NCBI RefSeq assembly: GCF_016097555.1
Contig: NC_054703.1
Location: forward strand, 12,488,554 to 12,552,553
DNA from: Gigantopelta aegis
Lineage: Eukaryota; Mollusca; Gastropoda; Neomphalida; Peltospiridae
Length of the DNA: 64,000 nt
Reading direction: 5' to 3'
Shown here: in pieces, positions 56,202 through 64,000 of the stretch
How positions within the stretch are numbered: position 1 is the stretch's first letter
Layout of the letters: the number at the start of each line of letters is the position of its first letter
The notes under the pieces: generated by a model
Told to the model about the DNA's origin: nothing
What the model saw: the letters and a program-made list of their open reading frames with translations, nothing else
Database searches by the model: none
Translations under genes and position numbers: made by a program

Positions 56202-56330
56202 TTCCCATTGCCGATAATGTTAACGTTTACTAATAAAACTGATATAAGCAGCGTATCAACACACCCAGGAAGTACAGCAATAAAAAGTGTGGCACCTCAC
56301 ATCTAATCTACCTGCAAAAAAATGGGGGGT

Positions 56331-56374
<44 letters not shown>
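56331..56374. repeat. 44-base poly-G run
   Basis: Forty-four uninterrupted G preceded by GGGGGGT. It could form G-quadruplex structure. The true length is doubtful in any assembly. Confidence 0.9.
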
Positions 56375-56375
<1 letters not shown>

Positions 56376-56675
56376 GTGTGTGTTCAAATATCAATTAAGA
56401 GGTTTAATTAATGTCTTTAATAGCAACCGTCATTTTTGCTGAAAATTGCAGTTCCATTTTTGGGGGTACCCCGCATTAGTTTCAATCTCTAATATATACT
56501 GCAGAACAACTGTATAACAAATAAAAGTGTATTTATTTATTGTTGATGGATAATAGTATTTGCACAAATAATCAATGTCACATATTACTACCAATCACAC
56601 CCACAGCTGCTTTTACTTCGTAAATATTTCACGGTGCACCTCGAACTTTAACACGGAACTCTCTTCTTTGGTACT

Positions 56676-56888
56676 GTGCAACCTGAAGAGATTCAAGAAG
56701 ATTTTGAATTGCTGGATGCAGAAGTGATTCTTGGCGCCTTGTCTAAACCTTACAGACAGAAGGGGCGTAGTCTATTACAACACATACAGGATGATCCAGA
56801 CAAAAACCACTTTCTTGGAATCGAAAAGTACAGGGTGTATACTACCAAATCAAATCCCATAGACGACAATAGTAACATATGCGGCTAA
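56676..56888 (+). CDS. Short ORF of unknown function, upper half of a split domain
   Basis: About 70 residues, acidic start (PEEIQEDFELLDAEVILGAL), then KGRSLLQHIQDDPD, FLGIEKYRVYTTKSNPI and a DNSNI end. In invertebrate mobile-element proteins I recall a domain with a LL-x-Y/HI-x-x-P, a tryptophan or GI strand, then SNI and, further on, EF-x-x-AL-x-x-NVP. The first half is here and the second half occurs at 57288-57563. There is no ATG at the beginning of the frame, so it may be an exon or a decayed gene. Confidence 0.35.
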   Translation: MQPEEIQEDFELLDAEVILGALSKPYRQKGRSLLQHIQDDPDKNHFLGIEKYRVYTTKSNPIDDNSNICG

Positions 56889-57290
56889 AACTCCTACCTG
56901 CAACGTATCAACCGACATAAACGCCACGGATATAAATACTACCACACCTTACACTTAAAGTGAATCAGAAAAAAATGGGGATCAAGCTGCTCGTTTCTGA
57001 GATAACGGGTAGGGTCTATGACTACCCTAGTTTCGCACAAAATTTTAGTACTTTTTTTTACAGGTACCCCATACATGTTTCAAGCACAAGGCTACTTGAC
57101 ACATTGGTACTAGATGAAATAAAATTGCACATTTATTTTACCCAGATGAAACTATTATTTTTTACAACCAACACACTCACATTTATAACCAATCACAGGA
57201 CTTGTGGTGTTCACTTCTCTATCAAAAGTTCGGTGCACCTCGAACTTTGACCCAGCCGGAAGTTATTTGGTATAGTACTACCTACAAGTG

Positions 57291-57563
57291 ATGTACAAAG
57301 TTTCGATCATTGAAGACCGTCACATTGCAGATATGTTAAAAGATTCACAATATCTATACAAACGGTTTCAAACCAAAAGGCACAGTGAATTTCACGAGGC
57401 CTTGAAAGAGATTAACGTACCAAAGGAACTAAATGAAAATACCCAGCGTCTGAATGACATGCAGTCAGATGACATCGCTAATAAGAACACCCAGAAATGT
57501 TTATTTACAAAAGAGTATCAAAACGACCTCCTATTATTATTACAAAACATTGCGATGCCTTAA
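57291..57563 (+). CDS. Short ORF of unknown function, lower half of a split domain
   Basis: Ninety residues from the ATG at 57291. The region RHSEFHEALKEINVPKELNE looks like the second half of the domain begun at 56676-56888. The rest is Asn- and Gln-rich and ends YQNDLLLLLQNIAMP. The 170 bp upstream resemble the sequence upstream of 56676 (shared GGTGCACCTCGAACTTT). Function unknown; low confidence that it is expressed. Confidence 0.35.
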   Translation: MYKVSIIEDRHIADMLKDSQYLYKRFQTKRHSEFHEALKEINVPKELNENTQRLNDMQSDDIANKNTQKCLFTKEYQNDLLLLLQNIAMP

Positions 57564-57669
57564 TTGTCCCTTCCTTTAAATGGATGTCATTGTAAAACAA
57601 ACATTCTAAGAGTTAGAGCTGGGCGGTATTGAAATTTGAGTTTCAGTATTGAGATCAGTATTTTGTGGG

Positions 57670-58365
57670 CGATTTACCTCGGTAACTCTGTCAAAAATGG
57701 GTAAATGACCATGAACGTTAAACTTGATCTGTAACAGCACATGATAAAGCTATATACAAGCTTTCACCTCAGTATCTTTAGGCATTGTAAAACAAAAGTC
57801 TCCTACGTTCAAGGGCCATAACTCCGTCAAAAATGGGTAAAAAGATCTGTAACAGTACATGATAAAGCTATAAAGAAAATTTCAGCGTAATATCTCAAGG
57901 CATTAAAGGCATACTGTCACAGATTTAAGGACCTTATTAAAAAAAAAATGGATAAATAAAAATTACATTAATTGTTGGAAACCAAATCTAGCTATGGCAT
58001 CACCTTAACTGAACCATAATGGAGTGAAATCCATGTCATCCCTCTCGGCAATTTTAGTTTTTGAATTATGGACCACTGCCATAATTCAATTATTTTTTAC
58101 AAAATGTCATTAATAAATGGGAGTATGGTGGTTATGAAGATGGTTGAATAAAGTACATTTAGAGACAAATCAAATTATTTTTGTTCAGGTAATACTTTGT
58201 TAGACCATTAAATAGGTCAGTGGTCTGTGACAGTATGCCTTTAAAAAACAAAAATGTGGAAAAATATATGTAGGACAGACAGACGGACAGACAGACACAG
58301 ACAGAAGGACAGAGATGAAACCTATAGTACCCTCCGGTTGGACCAATAGGGGATAATTATTATTA
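57670..58365 (-). repeat. CTGT-rich dispersed element, inverted, interrupted by a MITE
   Basis: Two diverged tandem segments (AAATGGGTAAA, GATCTGTAACAGCACATGAT) lead to GACAGACAGACGG and the inverse of the conserved head (CCTCCGGTTGGACCAATAGG). TTAA-3 is inserted at 57907-58240. The element family also occurs at 31003 and 60277. Confidence 0.65.
57907..58240 (-). mobile_element. TTAA-3 MITE, full length
   Basis: 334 bp with TTAA at 57903-57906 and 58241-58244. Ends AGGCATACTGTCACAGA and TCTGTGACAGTATGCCT. Opposite orientation to 18884-19218. No ORF. Confidence 0.92.
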
Positions 58366-58408
58366 CAGAAAAGTACCAAACAGTAATGTATTCATTATTA
58401 AATTTTAA

Positions 58409-58754
58409 AGGGACATACCCTAGTTTTGAAACACTAAGTCATAGTTTTTACGAATAGAGCCATTTTTGATAACTGAACTAATACTTTACTGAGATTTTAT
58501 GGTTTAGATTATACATTTCGAAGTGTTTTTGGTCATCCTGGTATTTTTAATATCACAAAATGCATTAAAAACACACATGCGTCTGAGAAGTAATAGTTAT
58601 GGAGTCGTGTTTTAGTCTATTTTTAGAGGGTATTTCAGCGTTTCAGTCAGTCCCATGTTTCACTCAATTGTAACTTTATCCATATGTGTTATAGGTTTGT
58701 AGATTAACTAAACTTAGTGTGCATTTTCATGGCTTGAAACTAGGGTCTGTCCCT
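58409..58754. mobile_element. TTAA-1 MITE, full length
   Basis: 346 bp flanked by TTAA. Ends AGGGACATACCCTAGTTTTG and GAAACTAGGGTCTGTCCCT. Same orientation as the copies at 7688 and 15786. Confidence 0.92.
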
Positions 58755-58879
58755 TTAATTTAAATATTATTATAATTTATTTTAATCCGTTAGAATTATA
58801 CAAATATTTTAATAATAGTCGACAAGCATATAGCTTACTAAATTTGTTGACTAATTGCAGTGTCGCCTCATATAAAGTT

Positions 58880-59181
58880 ACTTTGTTTTGTTTAACGACA
58901 CCACTAGAGCACTTTGATTAACTAACCATTGGCTATTGGATGTCAAATGTTTGTTAATTCTGACATGTAGTCATCAGAGGAAACCCGCTACATTTTTTCC
59001 TAATGCAGCAAGAGATCTTTTATATGCACTTTTCCACAGACAGTAAAGCACATACCACGACCTTTGACTAGGTGTGGTGCACTGGTTGGAACAAGAAAAA
59101 ACCAAATCAGTTGAATGGGTATGCCGAGGTGGTTCCATCCTGTGACACAAACACTACAAGCGAGCACCCAACTGAATGAGC
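58880..59181 (-). mobile_element. SINE, H3 head, TA tail
   Basis: TTTGTTTTGTTTAACGACAC tail, core AATGCAGCAAGAGATCTTTT, and a reverse H3 head (GTGGTTCCATCCTGTGACAC) whose A-box region is eroded. A plus-strand TA tail fragment (59186-59262, ending GGTGTCGTTAAACAAAACAA) abuts it, forming an imperfect inverted pair. Confidence 0.82.
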
Positions 59182-59429
59182 AAAATAACAAAATGTTTGA
59201 CATTCAGTAGTTGGCGATTAATAAATCAGTGTGCTCTAGTGGTGTCGTTAAACAAAACAAACTATAAGTTTTGAACCGTGTATAAACTTCACTTGTCAGT
59301 CTAGACCCATCACTCCTGTGAAAATTTCTGACATGTAATGATTTTTAACATCATTCATTGTTGCAAATTTTGGGTAAATACATGAACCTTGTCAACAGGT
59401 CACACCAGACGGGGTAACAAATAAACAAT

Positions 59430-59860
59430 TTTCATTAAAAATGTAGATTATAAAATATATTTCACAGTTATTTTATGTGAATTGTATGAAATAACTTGCC
59501 TATATGTTATTATCGGTAACGGACCGCTTTTCACAAAGCCACTCAGTCCGATCCCGTGTTCTGATTCGAGTATAAAGTTATTATGACCAACAATAGCAAA
59601 GAATAAAATACGTGTTTTGGATAAAACAAATACACAATACAAACGAGGTGTGAAGTAATTACCGTGAAACACACCAATCCCGTGAACATAATCTTTAGTT
59701 TATAAATGTAAAATGTGGGAAATTATTACAGTTAATTAAAAAATCGTACAAAACAAAAACCAGGTTATCACAAAGGAACTGGACACGAGAAACCTCGTCT
59801 GACCTGTTATTCGGACTGTAACATGCTTTGATACACGGACTGCGATTAATGACATCCCCC
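59430..59860 (-). repeat. Dispersed repeat of unknown class, copy 3
   Basis: Shares CACTCAGTCCGATCCCGTGT, CAGGTTATCACAAAGGAACT and GACACGAGAAACC blocks with 19640-20230 in the same plus-strand order. More diverged than copy 2. Confidence 0.5.
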
Positions 59861-60004
59861 AGTTCGTGCATCTGTTATTTTGATCATTTAATTTGCTATG
59901 TTGTTGATGATGAAAATGTGTTAATGACAATAATTCCTTTTGATCGAAGGAGCTATTTCGCTCAGTAAAACAGAACGTTTTCGTCACAACTAGTCTATGT
60001 ACCA

Positions 60005-60178
60005 TGGGCGGACCCAAGGGAGGGGACCGGAGGACCTGTCCCTCCCCTAAAAACTTAAAGTGCCCCTTTTTGAACAATTTATTAACAAATTTCATTGAGG
60101 TGCTTTTTTCAGGAAGTTTCTACATGTGCCCTTTTTCTCTTGGACCCCTCCCTAAAATATTTCCTGGTTCCGCCCCTG
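60005..60178. mobile_element. Small repeat with GGGCGGACC ends
   Basis: Starts ATGGGCGGACCCAAGG and ends with the approximate inverse CCTGGTTCCGCCCCTG. A similar unit, with GCGGATCC and GGATCCGC-like ends, is at 63564-63772. Neither encodes a protein. Confidence 0.5.
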
Positions 60179-60276
60179 CGAACTTAGAAGTGTCGTCTCA
60201 AGTTTATGTCAAAACATTTTGGAGGAAGGCGTTTATTTCTTATTAATAACACATTTATATTATTACAAGTATACAC

Positions 60277-60545
60277 GTATTAGTCCCCTACAGGTACGAC
60301 CGTAGGGGGCATATAGGTTTCGTCTCCGTCTGTCTGTCTGTCCGTCCGTCCGTCCGTCCGTCCGTCCGTCCGTCCGTTTCACATGTAGTTTTTCGGGGTT
60401 TTTTATTTTTTTAAATTATAATTAATTCTGTGTATAGCGTTTTCATATACTGTTACAGATCAAGTTTGACTTTGATTGCAATTTACTAATTTTGACAGAA
60501 TTATGGCCCTCGAACTTAGGAGATACAGGAAATTGTTTTTCGGAA
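60277..60545 (+). repeat. CTGT-rich dispersed element, short copy
   Basis: Conserved head ATTAGTCCCCTACAGGTACG and GGGGGCATATAGGTTTCGTC, then CTGT and CCGT units (60328-60376), then the body GTTACAGATCAAGTTTGACT, which is also present at 31960-32030. Confidence 0.75.
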
Positions 60546-60583
60546 TACGTAAAGATATAGCTCTAAAGAAGATAATATTATTT

Positions 60584-60860
60584 GCGCGGGGTTTACCTCA
60601 GTCGGTTGAGTGTTCGCCAGAGGTGCTTGCGTCGCAGGATCGAACCACCTCGGTAGATCCATTCAGCTGACTGGGTTTTTCTCGTTCCAACCAATGCACA
60701 ACAGCTGGACAAAGGCCGTGGTTTGTGTTTTCTTATTTGTTGGAAAGTACATATAACACATCCCTTGCTGTATTAGAAAAATGTAGCGGGTTTCCTCTGA
60801 TGACTACTTGTCAGAATTATCAGTTGTTTGACATCCCATAGCCGATGATTAATTAATCAG
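60584..60860 (+). mobile_element. SINE, H3 head, TA tail truncated
   Basis: The clearest plus-strand H3 head: TACCTCAGTCGGTTGAGTGT and GCAGGATCGAACCACCTCGG. The core is present and the copy stops at GATGATTAATTAATCAG. Confidence 0.88.
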
Positions 60861-60990
60861 GGGTCCTGACCCCACTTTTTGAAAACCGACTATAACCTTT
60901 ATGGGGAAACATGATTATATTAACTGTTCTGTGTAAAAGGAGAGATCAGTCATCACATTTGGACACCCCCTTTCAGAAATTCTGCATCCG

Positions 60991-61302
60991 CGCCTGGATG
61001 TAGTCCAGTGATAAAGCGCTCGCTTGAAGCGCGGTCGGTATAAGATCGATCCTCATCGGTAGCCCCCACAGGGTTATTTTTCGTTCCAGCCAGTGCTCCA
61101 CAACTGGTGTAACAAAGGCCGTGGTATGTATTATCGTGTCTGTGGGATGGTGCATATAAAAGATCCCTTGCAGCTAATCGAAAAGAATAGCCCATGAAGT
61201 GGCGACAGCGGGTTTCCTTTCTTAATATCTGTGAGATCCTTAATGATATGTCCGACGCCATATAACCGTAAATAAACTGTGTTGAGTGCGTCATTAAATA
61301 AA
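60991..61302 (+). mobile_element. SINE, H1 head, TB tail
   Basis: GGATGTAGTCCAGTGATAAA head, AGATCGATCC, core AGATCCCTTGCAGCTAAT, and GAGTGCGTCATTAAATAAAA tail. It runs tail-to-tail into an inverted TA SINE at 61303. Confidence 0.88.
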
Positions 61303-61597
61303 ACAACACCACTAGAGCACATTGATTTATTAATCATCGGCTATTAGATGTCAAACATTTGGTAATATTGACATATAGTCTTAGAGAGGAAGCCCGCTAC
61401 AATTTTTTATTAGTAGCAAGGAATCTTTTATATGCATCACCTCATAGACAGGACAGCACATACCACTTCCTTTGATATACCAGTCGTGGTGCACTGGCTT
61501 GAAGTAGAAATAGCCCAATGGGCCCACCGACGGGGATCGATCCCAAACCGACCGCGCATCAGGCGGACGCTTTACCACTGGGCTACGCCCCGCCCCA
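61303..61597 (-). mobile_element. SINE, H1 head, TA tail
   Basis: Starts CAACACCACTAGAGCACATT, core, and ends GGGGATCGATCCCAAACCGA and GGCTACGCCCCGCCCC. Its terminal GTTTGTTTTG is replaced by the shared junction with the neighbouring TB tail. Confidence 0.88.
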
Positions 61598-62075
61598 CCG
61601 CACGTTTTCGTTATAAAAGTTTTCTCTGACGGCAGCGAGCTATTATCACAGTAGTACGTCTGAATGTCCAACTTGCTCTCGAGGACAAACATTATTTTCT
61701 TGTCCATAATATCCAAACACGGTTCTGACATGCCTATGACCAGTGATTAATCCCACGGCAGGAGTGGGGGGAGTATTCAGGACCTTTAGAAACCGCGAGG
61801 TGGGGTGGGCGAGGGCTTATGCCCCCTCCCCCACTCGAGGACGAAATAGGCACGGCGGAAGATATTAGACATGGGGGGGGGGGGGGGCTGACTGAGATCG
61901 AGAGCGCGAAGCAAAGTTTATAATCCCCTATAACATAACAGCCCCCACCCCCACCCTACCCCCGCATCCCCGCTCCGCCGTGCCTATAAAAATAAATAGA
62001 GATAGAAGTCTAGCTTGTGCTCTCCCCACTAGAGATCGTGACTCTCCATCCACTCCGGATATCGTTCCTACGGGC

Positions 62076-62343
62076 CTGGGGCCCATTTCACTAAACATCG
62101 TAAGTTTACGTCTGCTACTAGCAGTTATACCGGTCGTGCGTTTACACGTGTTTGGCATCAATTCCACGCAAAACATTACATCATTACGGAAACTGGAGTA
62201 TTTTAAGGACAAAAGAAAATGAAATATGCGTTCTTCAAACTATATTTGTTGAACTATAACAGTAAAAAGAATTGTATTTTAGTCGTAGATTTACGTTTAC
62301 GTGCAAAACTAGGCTTACAATGTTTTGTGAAATTGGGCCCTAG
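62076..62343. mobile_element. MITE with GGGCCC ends
   Basis: CTGGGGCCCATTTCACTAAA at the left and the inverse of CTAGGGCCCAATTTCACAAA at the right. CATCGTAAG / CTTACAATG motifs continue the inverted homology. 268 bp, no ORF. hAT-like by its ends. Confidence 0.7.
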
Positions 62344-62596
62344 TGTTATAGGCACAATTTACATTTATTTTATAATGAGTTGGTGAAATATTCGAATCAT
62401 CAATCGAAAAGTAATACACTGGCGAAGGAAGCGATGGTGTGTAGCATCAACAATAGTTTGTGTGTGTGTGTGTTCAATGGACCCGCCTTTTTGGCACCTT
62501 CCTACGCCCGTGTATAGGCCTAATATGTGTGTTATTACATGTATTAAATATTTTAGTTATTAGTATGGCGCAATTTTGGAACGGGAAGCTAATCTA

Positions 62597-62600
62597 TCTA

Positions 62601-62675
<75 letters not shown>

Positions 62676-62676
62676 A
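62597..62676. repeat. (TA)n(TATATG)n microsatellite
   Basis: About 40 bp of TA followed by TATATG units. Confidence 0.97.
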
Positions 62677-62762
62677 AAACATTAAATAATTAACAGGTAA
62701 GTGTTTAGCGGGAGGGTTTCGGAGGTCAAGCAATTTTTTCATCTCACAGACAGGGTAACGTA

Positions 62763-63055
62763 AAGTTCATTTTGTTTATAGCACCACTAGAGCACATTGG
62801 TTTGTTAATCATCGGCTGTTGGATGTCAAACATTTGGTAATTCTGACAGTCTTGGAGAGGAAACCCGCTAAACAAATTCATTAGTAGGAAGGGATCTTTT
62901 ACATGCACCATCCCACATACAGGATAGCACGTACAACGTCTTGTGATATAACAGTTGTGAAAGATAAATTTCGCAATGGGCCCACTGACGGGGATCGATC
63001 CTGGACCGACCGCGCATCAGGCAAGAGCTTAACCACTGGGCTACGTCCCGCCCCC
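62763..63055 (-). mobile_element. SINE, H1 head, TA tail
   Basis: AGTTCATTTTGTTTATAGCA tail, eroded core, and a good H1 head GGGGATCGATCCTGGACCGA and GGCTACGTCCCGCCCC. A 50-bp core scrap of another SINE follows to 63107. Confidence 0.85.
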
Positions 63056-63141
63056 CACAGACAGGGTGATTCATACCAGGGCATTTCTTACACCAGTTGT
63101 AGAGCAGTAAGTCTCTGGGACAAGAAAGAAAGAAAGAGAAT

Positions 63142-63480
63142 GAAATGTTTTATTTAACGACGCACTCAACACATTTTATTTACGGTTATATGACGTCAGA
63201 CATATGGTTGAGGACCACACATATATTGAGAGAGGAAACCTGCTGTCGCCACTTCATGGGGTACTTGTTTCGATTAGCAGCAAAGGATCTTTTATATCTG
63301 GGACAAGAAAGGGATGTATGAATGTTTTCTTTAACAATGCAACTCAACACATTTTAATTACGGCTATAATATTATGACGTCATATGGACATTTGGTTAAA
63401 GACCATACATAATGATCTAGTAAATGTGTAACGACACCCCAGCACACAAATACACATCGGCTGTTGGGTGTCAAAGGTAT
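63142..63480 (-). mobile_element. Cluster of TB and TC SINE tails
   Basis: A TB tail and body (63142-63297) is cut at GATCTTTTATAT. CTGGGACAAGAAAG, present just before it at 63117, is repeated after it at 63300. A second diverged TB tail (63322-63412) and an inverted TC tail (63421-63480, ACGACACCCCAGCAC) follow. Confidence 0.7.
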
Positions 63481-63563
63481 CTGAATAGGGTTACATTAAA
63501 AATAAAACATATAATTACATTAAAAATAAAACATAATTAGTAAAAAAAAAAAAAATATCAGTA

Positions 63564-63772
63564 GCGGATCCAGAAAATCCATGGGGTGGGTGGGGTGGGG
63601 TGGGGGTGGGGGTGGGGTGGGGTGGGGGTTGGAAGAGCAATGCATGAGGCGGAATGCCAATGGAACTTTGGGGGAGATTTGGAGGAGATCGTAAAAAAAA
63701 AAAAAAAAAAAATATACTGTCGCAAAATTATGGGGGGAGGGGGCGGGCCCCTGCCCCTTAGATCCGCCTCTG
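63564..63772. repeat. GCGGATCC-ended repeat with G-rich tract
   Basis: AGTAGCGGATCCAGAAAATC at the left and TTAGATCCGCCTCTG at the right are approximate inverses. The interior is a GGGGTGGG tract (63582-63630) and a poly-A run (63692-63711). Confidence 0.55.
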
Positions 63773-64000
63773 AATATATTTTATATGCAGGATAATACAT
63801 TCCACGACCTTTAACTAAATCAGTTAAGTGCTTGCTTCGAGTGCAAGCGTCACAGGATCGAACCTCCTCAGTCATCCATTAAGCTGATTGTTTTTCCCCG
63901 TTCCAACCAGTGCACCACAACTGGATAAAGGCCGTGGTATGTGCTTTCCTGTCTCTGGGGAAGTGCAGATAAAAGATCCCTTGCTGCATTAGGAAAAATG
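63773..64000 (+). mobile_element. SINE, H3 head, cut by the window end
   Basis: A scrap of inverted core (ATATGCAGGATAATACATTC) is joined to a plus H3 head (ATCAGTTAAGTGCTTGC, CACAGGATCGAACCTCCTCA) and core (AAAGATCCCTTGCTGCATTA). The tail lies outside the window. Confidence 0.82.

Noticed and set aside
58000..58300. Two independent MITEs facing each other in 57.9-58.3 kb
   Set aside because: The termini are the two ends of one TTAA-3 copy inserted in a CTGT-rich element.

Overview
The window looks like intergenic, repeat-dense animal DNA, most likely from a marine mollusc. It has intron-bearing C2H2 zinc-finger genes, dozens of tRNA-derived SINEs, MITEs, a Penelope-like element, a LINE and long microsatellites. 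There are no operons, Shine-Dalgarno sites or bacterial genes. From memory, the commonest SINE resembles repeats of gastropods such as Gigantopelta. That species-level guess is weak and was not searched.

Genes. Only three convincing cellular genes are visible, all C2H2 zinc-finger (ZF) paralogues: ZF1 (8155-8853, minus, 7 fingers), ZF2 (33353-34648, plus, 14 fingers plus 2 more after a one-base frameshift) and ZF3 (53294-54250, minus, 10 fingers). In each, fingers begin about 36 residues after a homologous ATG. Each is preceded by a matching splice acceptor (8984, 32874, 54714) and followed by an array of decayed, stop-containing finger modules. ZF2 and ZF3 also carry tandem repeats between acceptor and ATG. 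They look like lineage-specific nuclear DNA-binding proteins in a birth-and-death family.

Mobile elements. The left edge holds a broken Ty3/gypsy integrase (1-690). A Penelope-like element (25776-28495) abuts a truncated LINE reverse transcriptase (28498-29740). SINEs are modular: three tRNA-like heads (H1 with TAGCCCAGTGGTAAAGC; H2 with GGGTTCGGATCCC; H3 with AGGATCGAACC) share one core (GATCCCTTGCTGCTAAT) and end in one of three tails (TA, CTAGTGGTGTCGTTAAAC; TB, GAGTGCGTCGTTAAATAAAA; TC, TGCTGGGGTGTCGTTAAAC). A separate SINE, called SINE-F here, has its own body. At least four MITE families use TTAA targets (called TTAA-1 to TTAA-4), and others have 7-11 bp duplications, including a near-perfect 124-bp foldback.

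Layout. 0-6.3 kb: gypsy remnant, SINEs, MITEs. 6.3-9.0 kb: ZF1 and its decayed-finger array. 9.9-12.6 kb: a satellite grown from the end of a TTAA MITE. 12.6-25.7 kb: MITEs, SINEs and microsatellites. 25.8-29.7 kb: Penelope and LINE. 30.5-30.8 kb: a duplicated coding-like segment with a splice donor. 31.0-32.4 kb: CTGT-rich element. 32.9-37.75 kb: ZF2 and a 2.9-kb finger-derived satellite. 37.8-52.6 kb: SINEs, nested MITEs, a tandem triplication. 52.65-54.7 kb: ZF3. 55.9-57.6 kb: three short unknown ORFs, two sharing upstream sequence. 57.6-64 kb: nested repeats and SINEs.

Nothing here suggests a pathway. The coherent story is how the ZF exons, MITEs and SINEs have been turned into tandem satellites and foldbacks.
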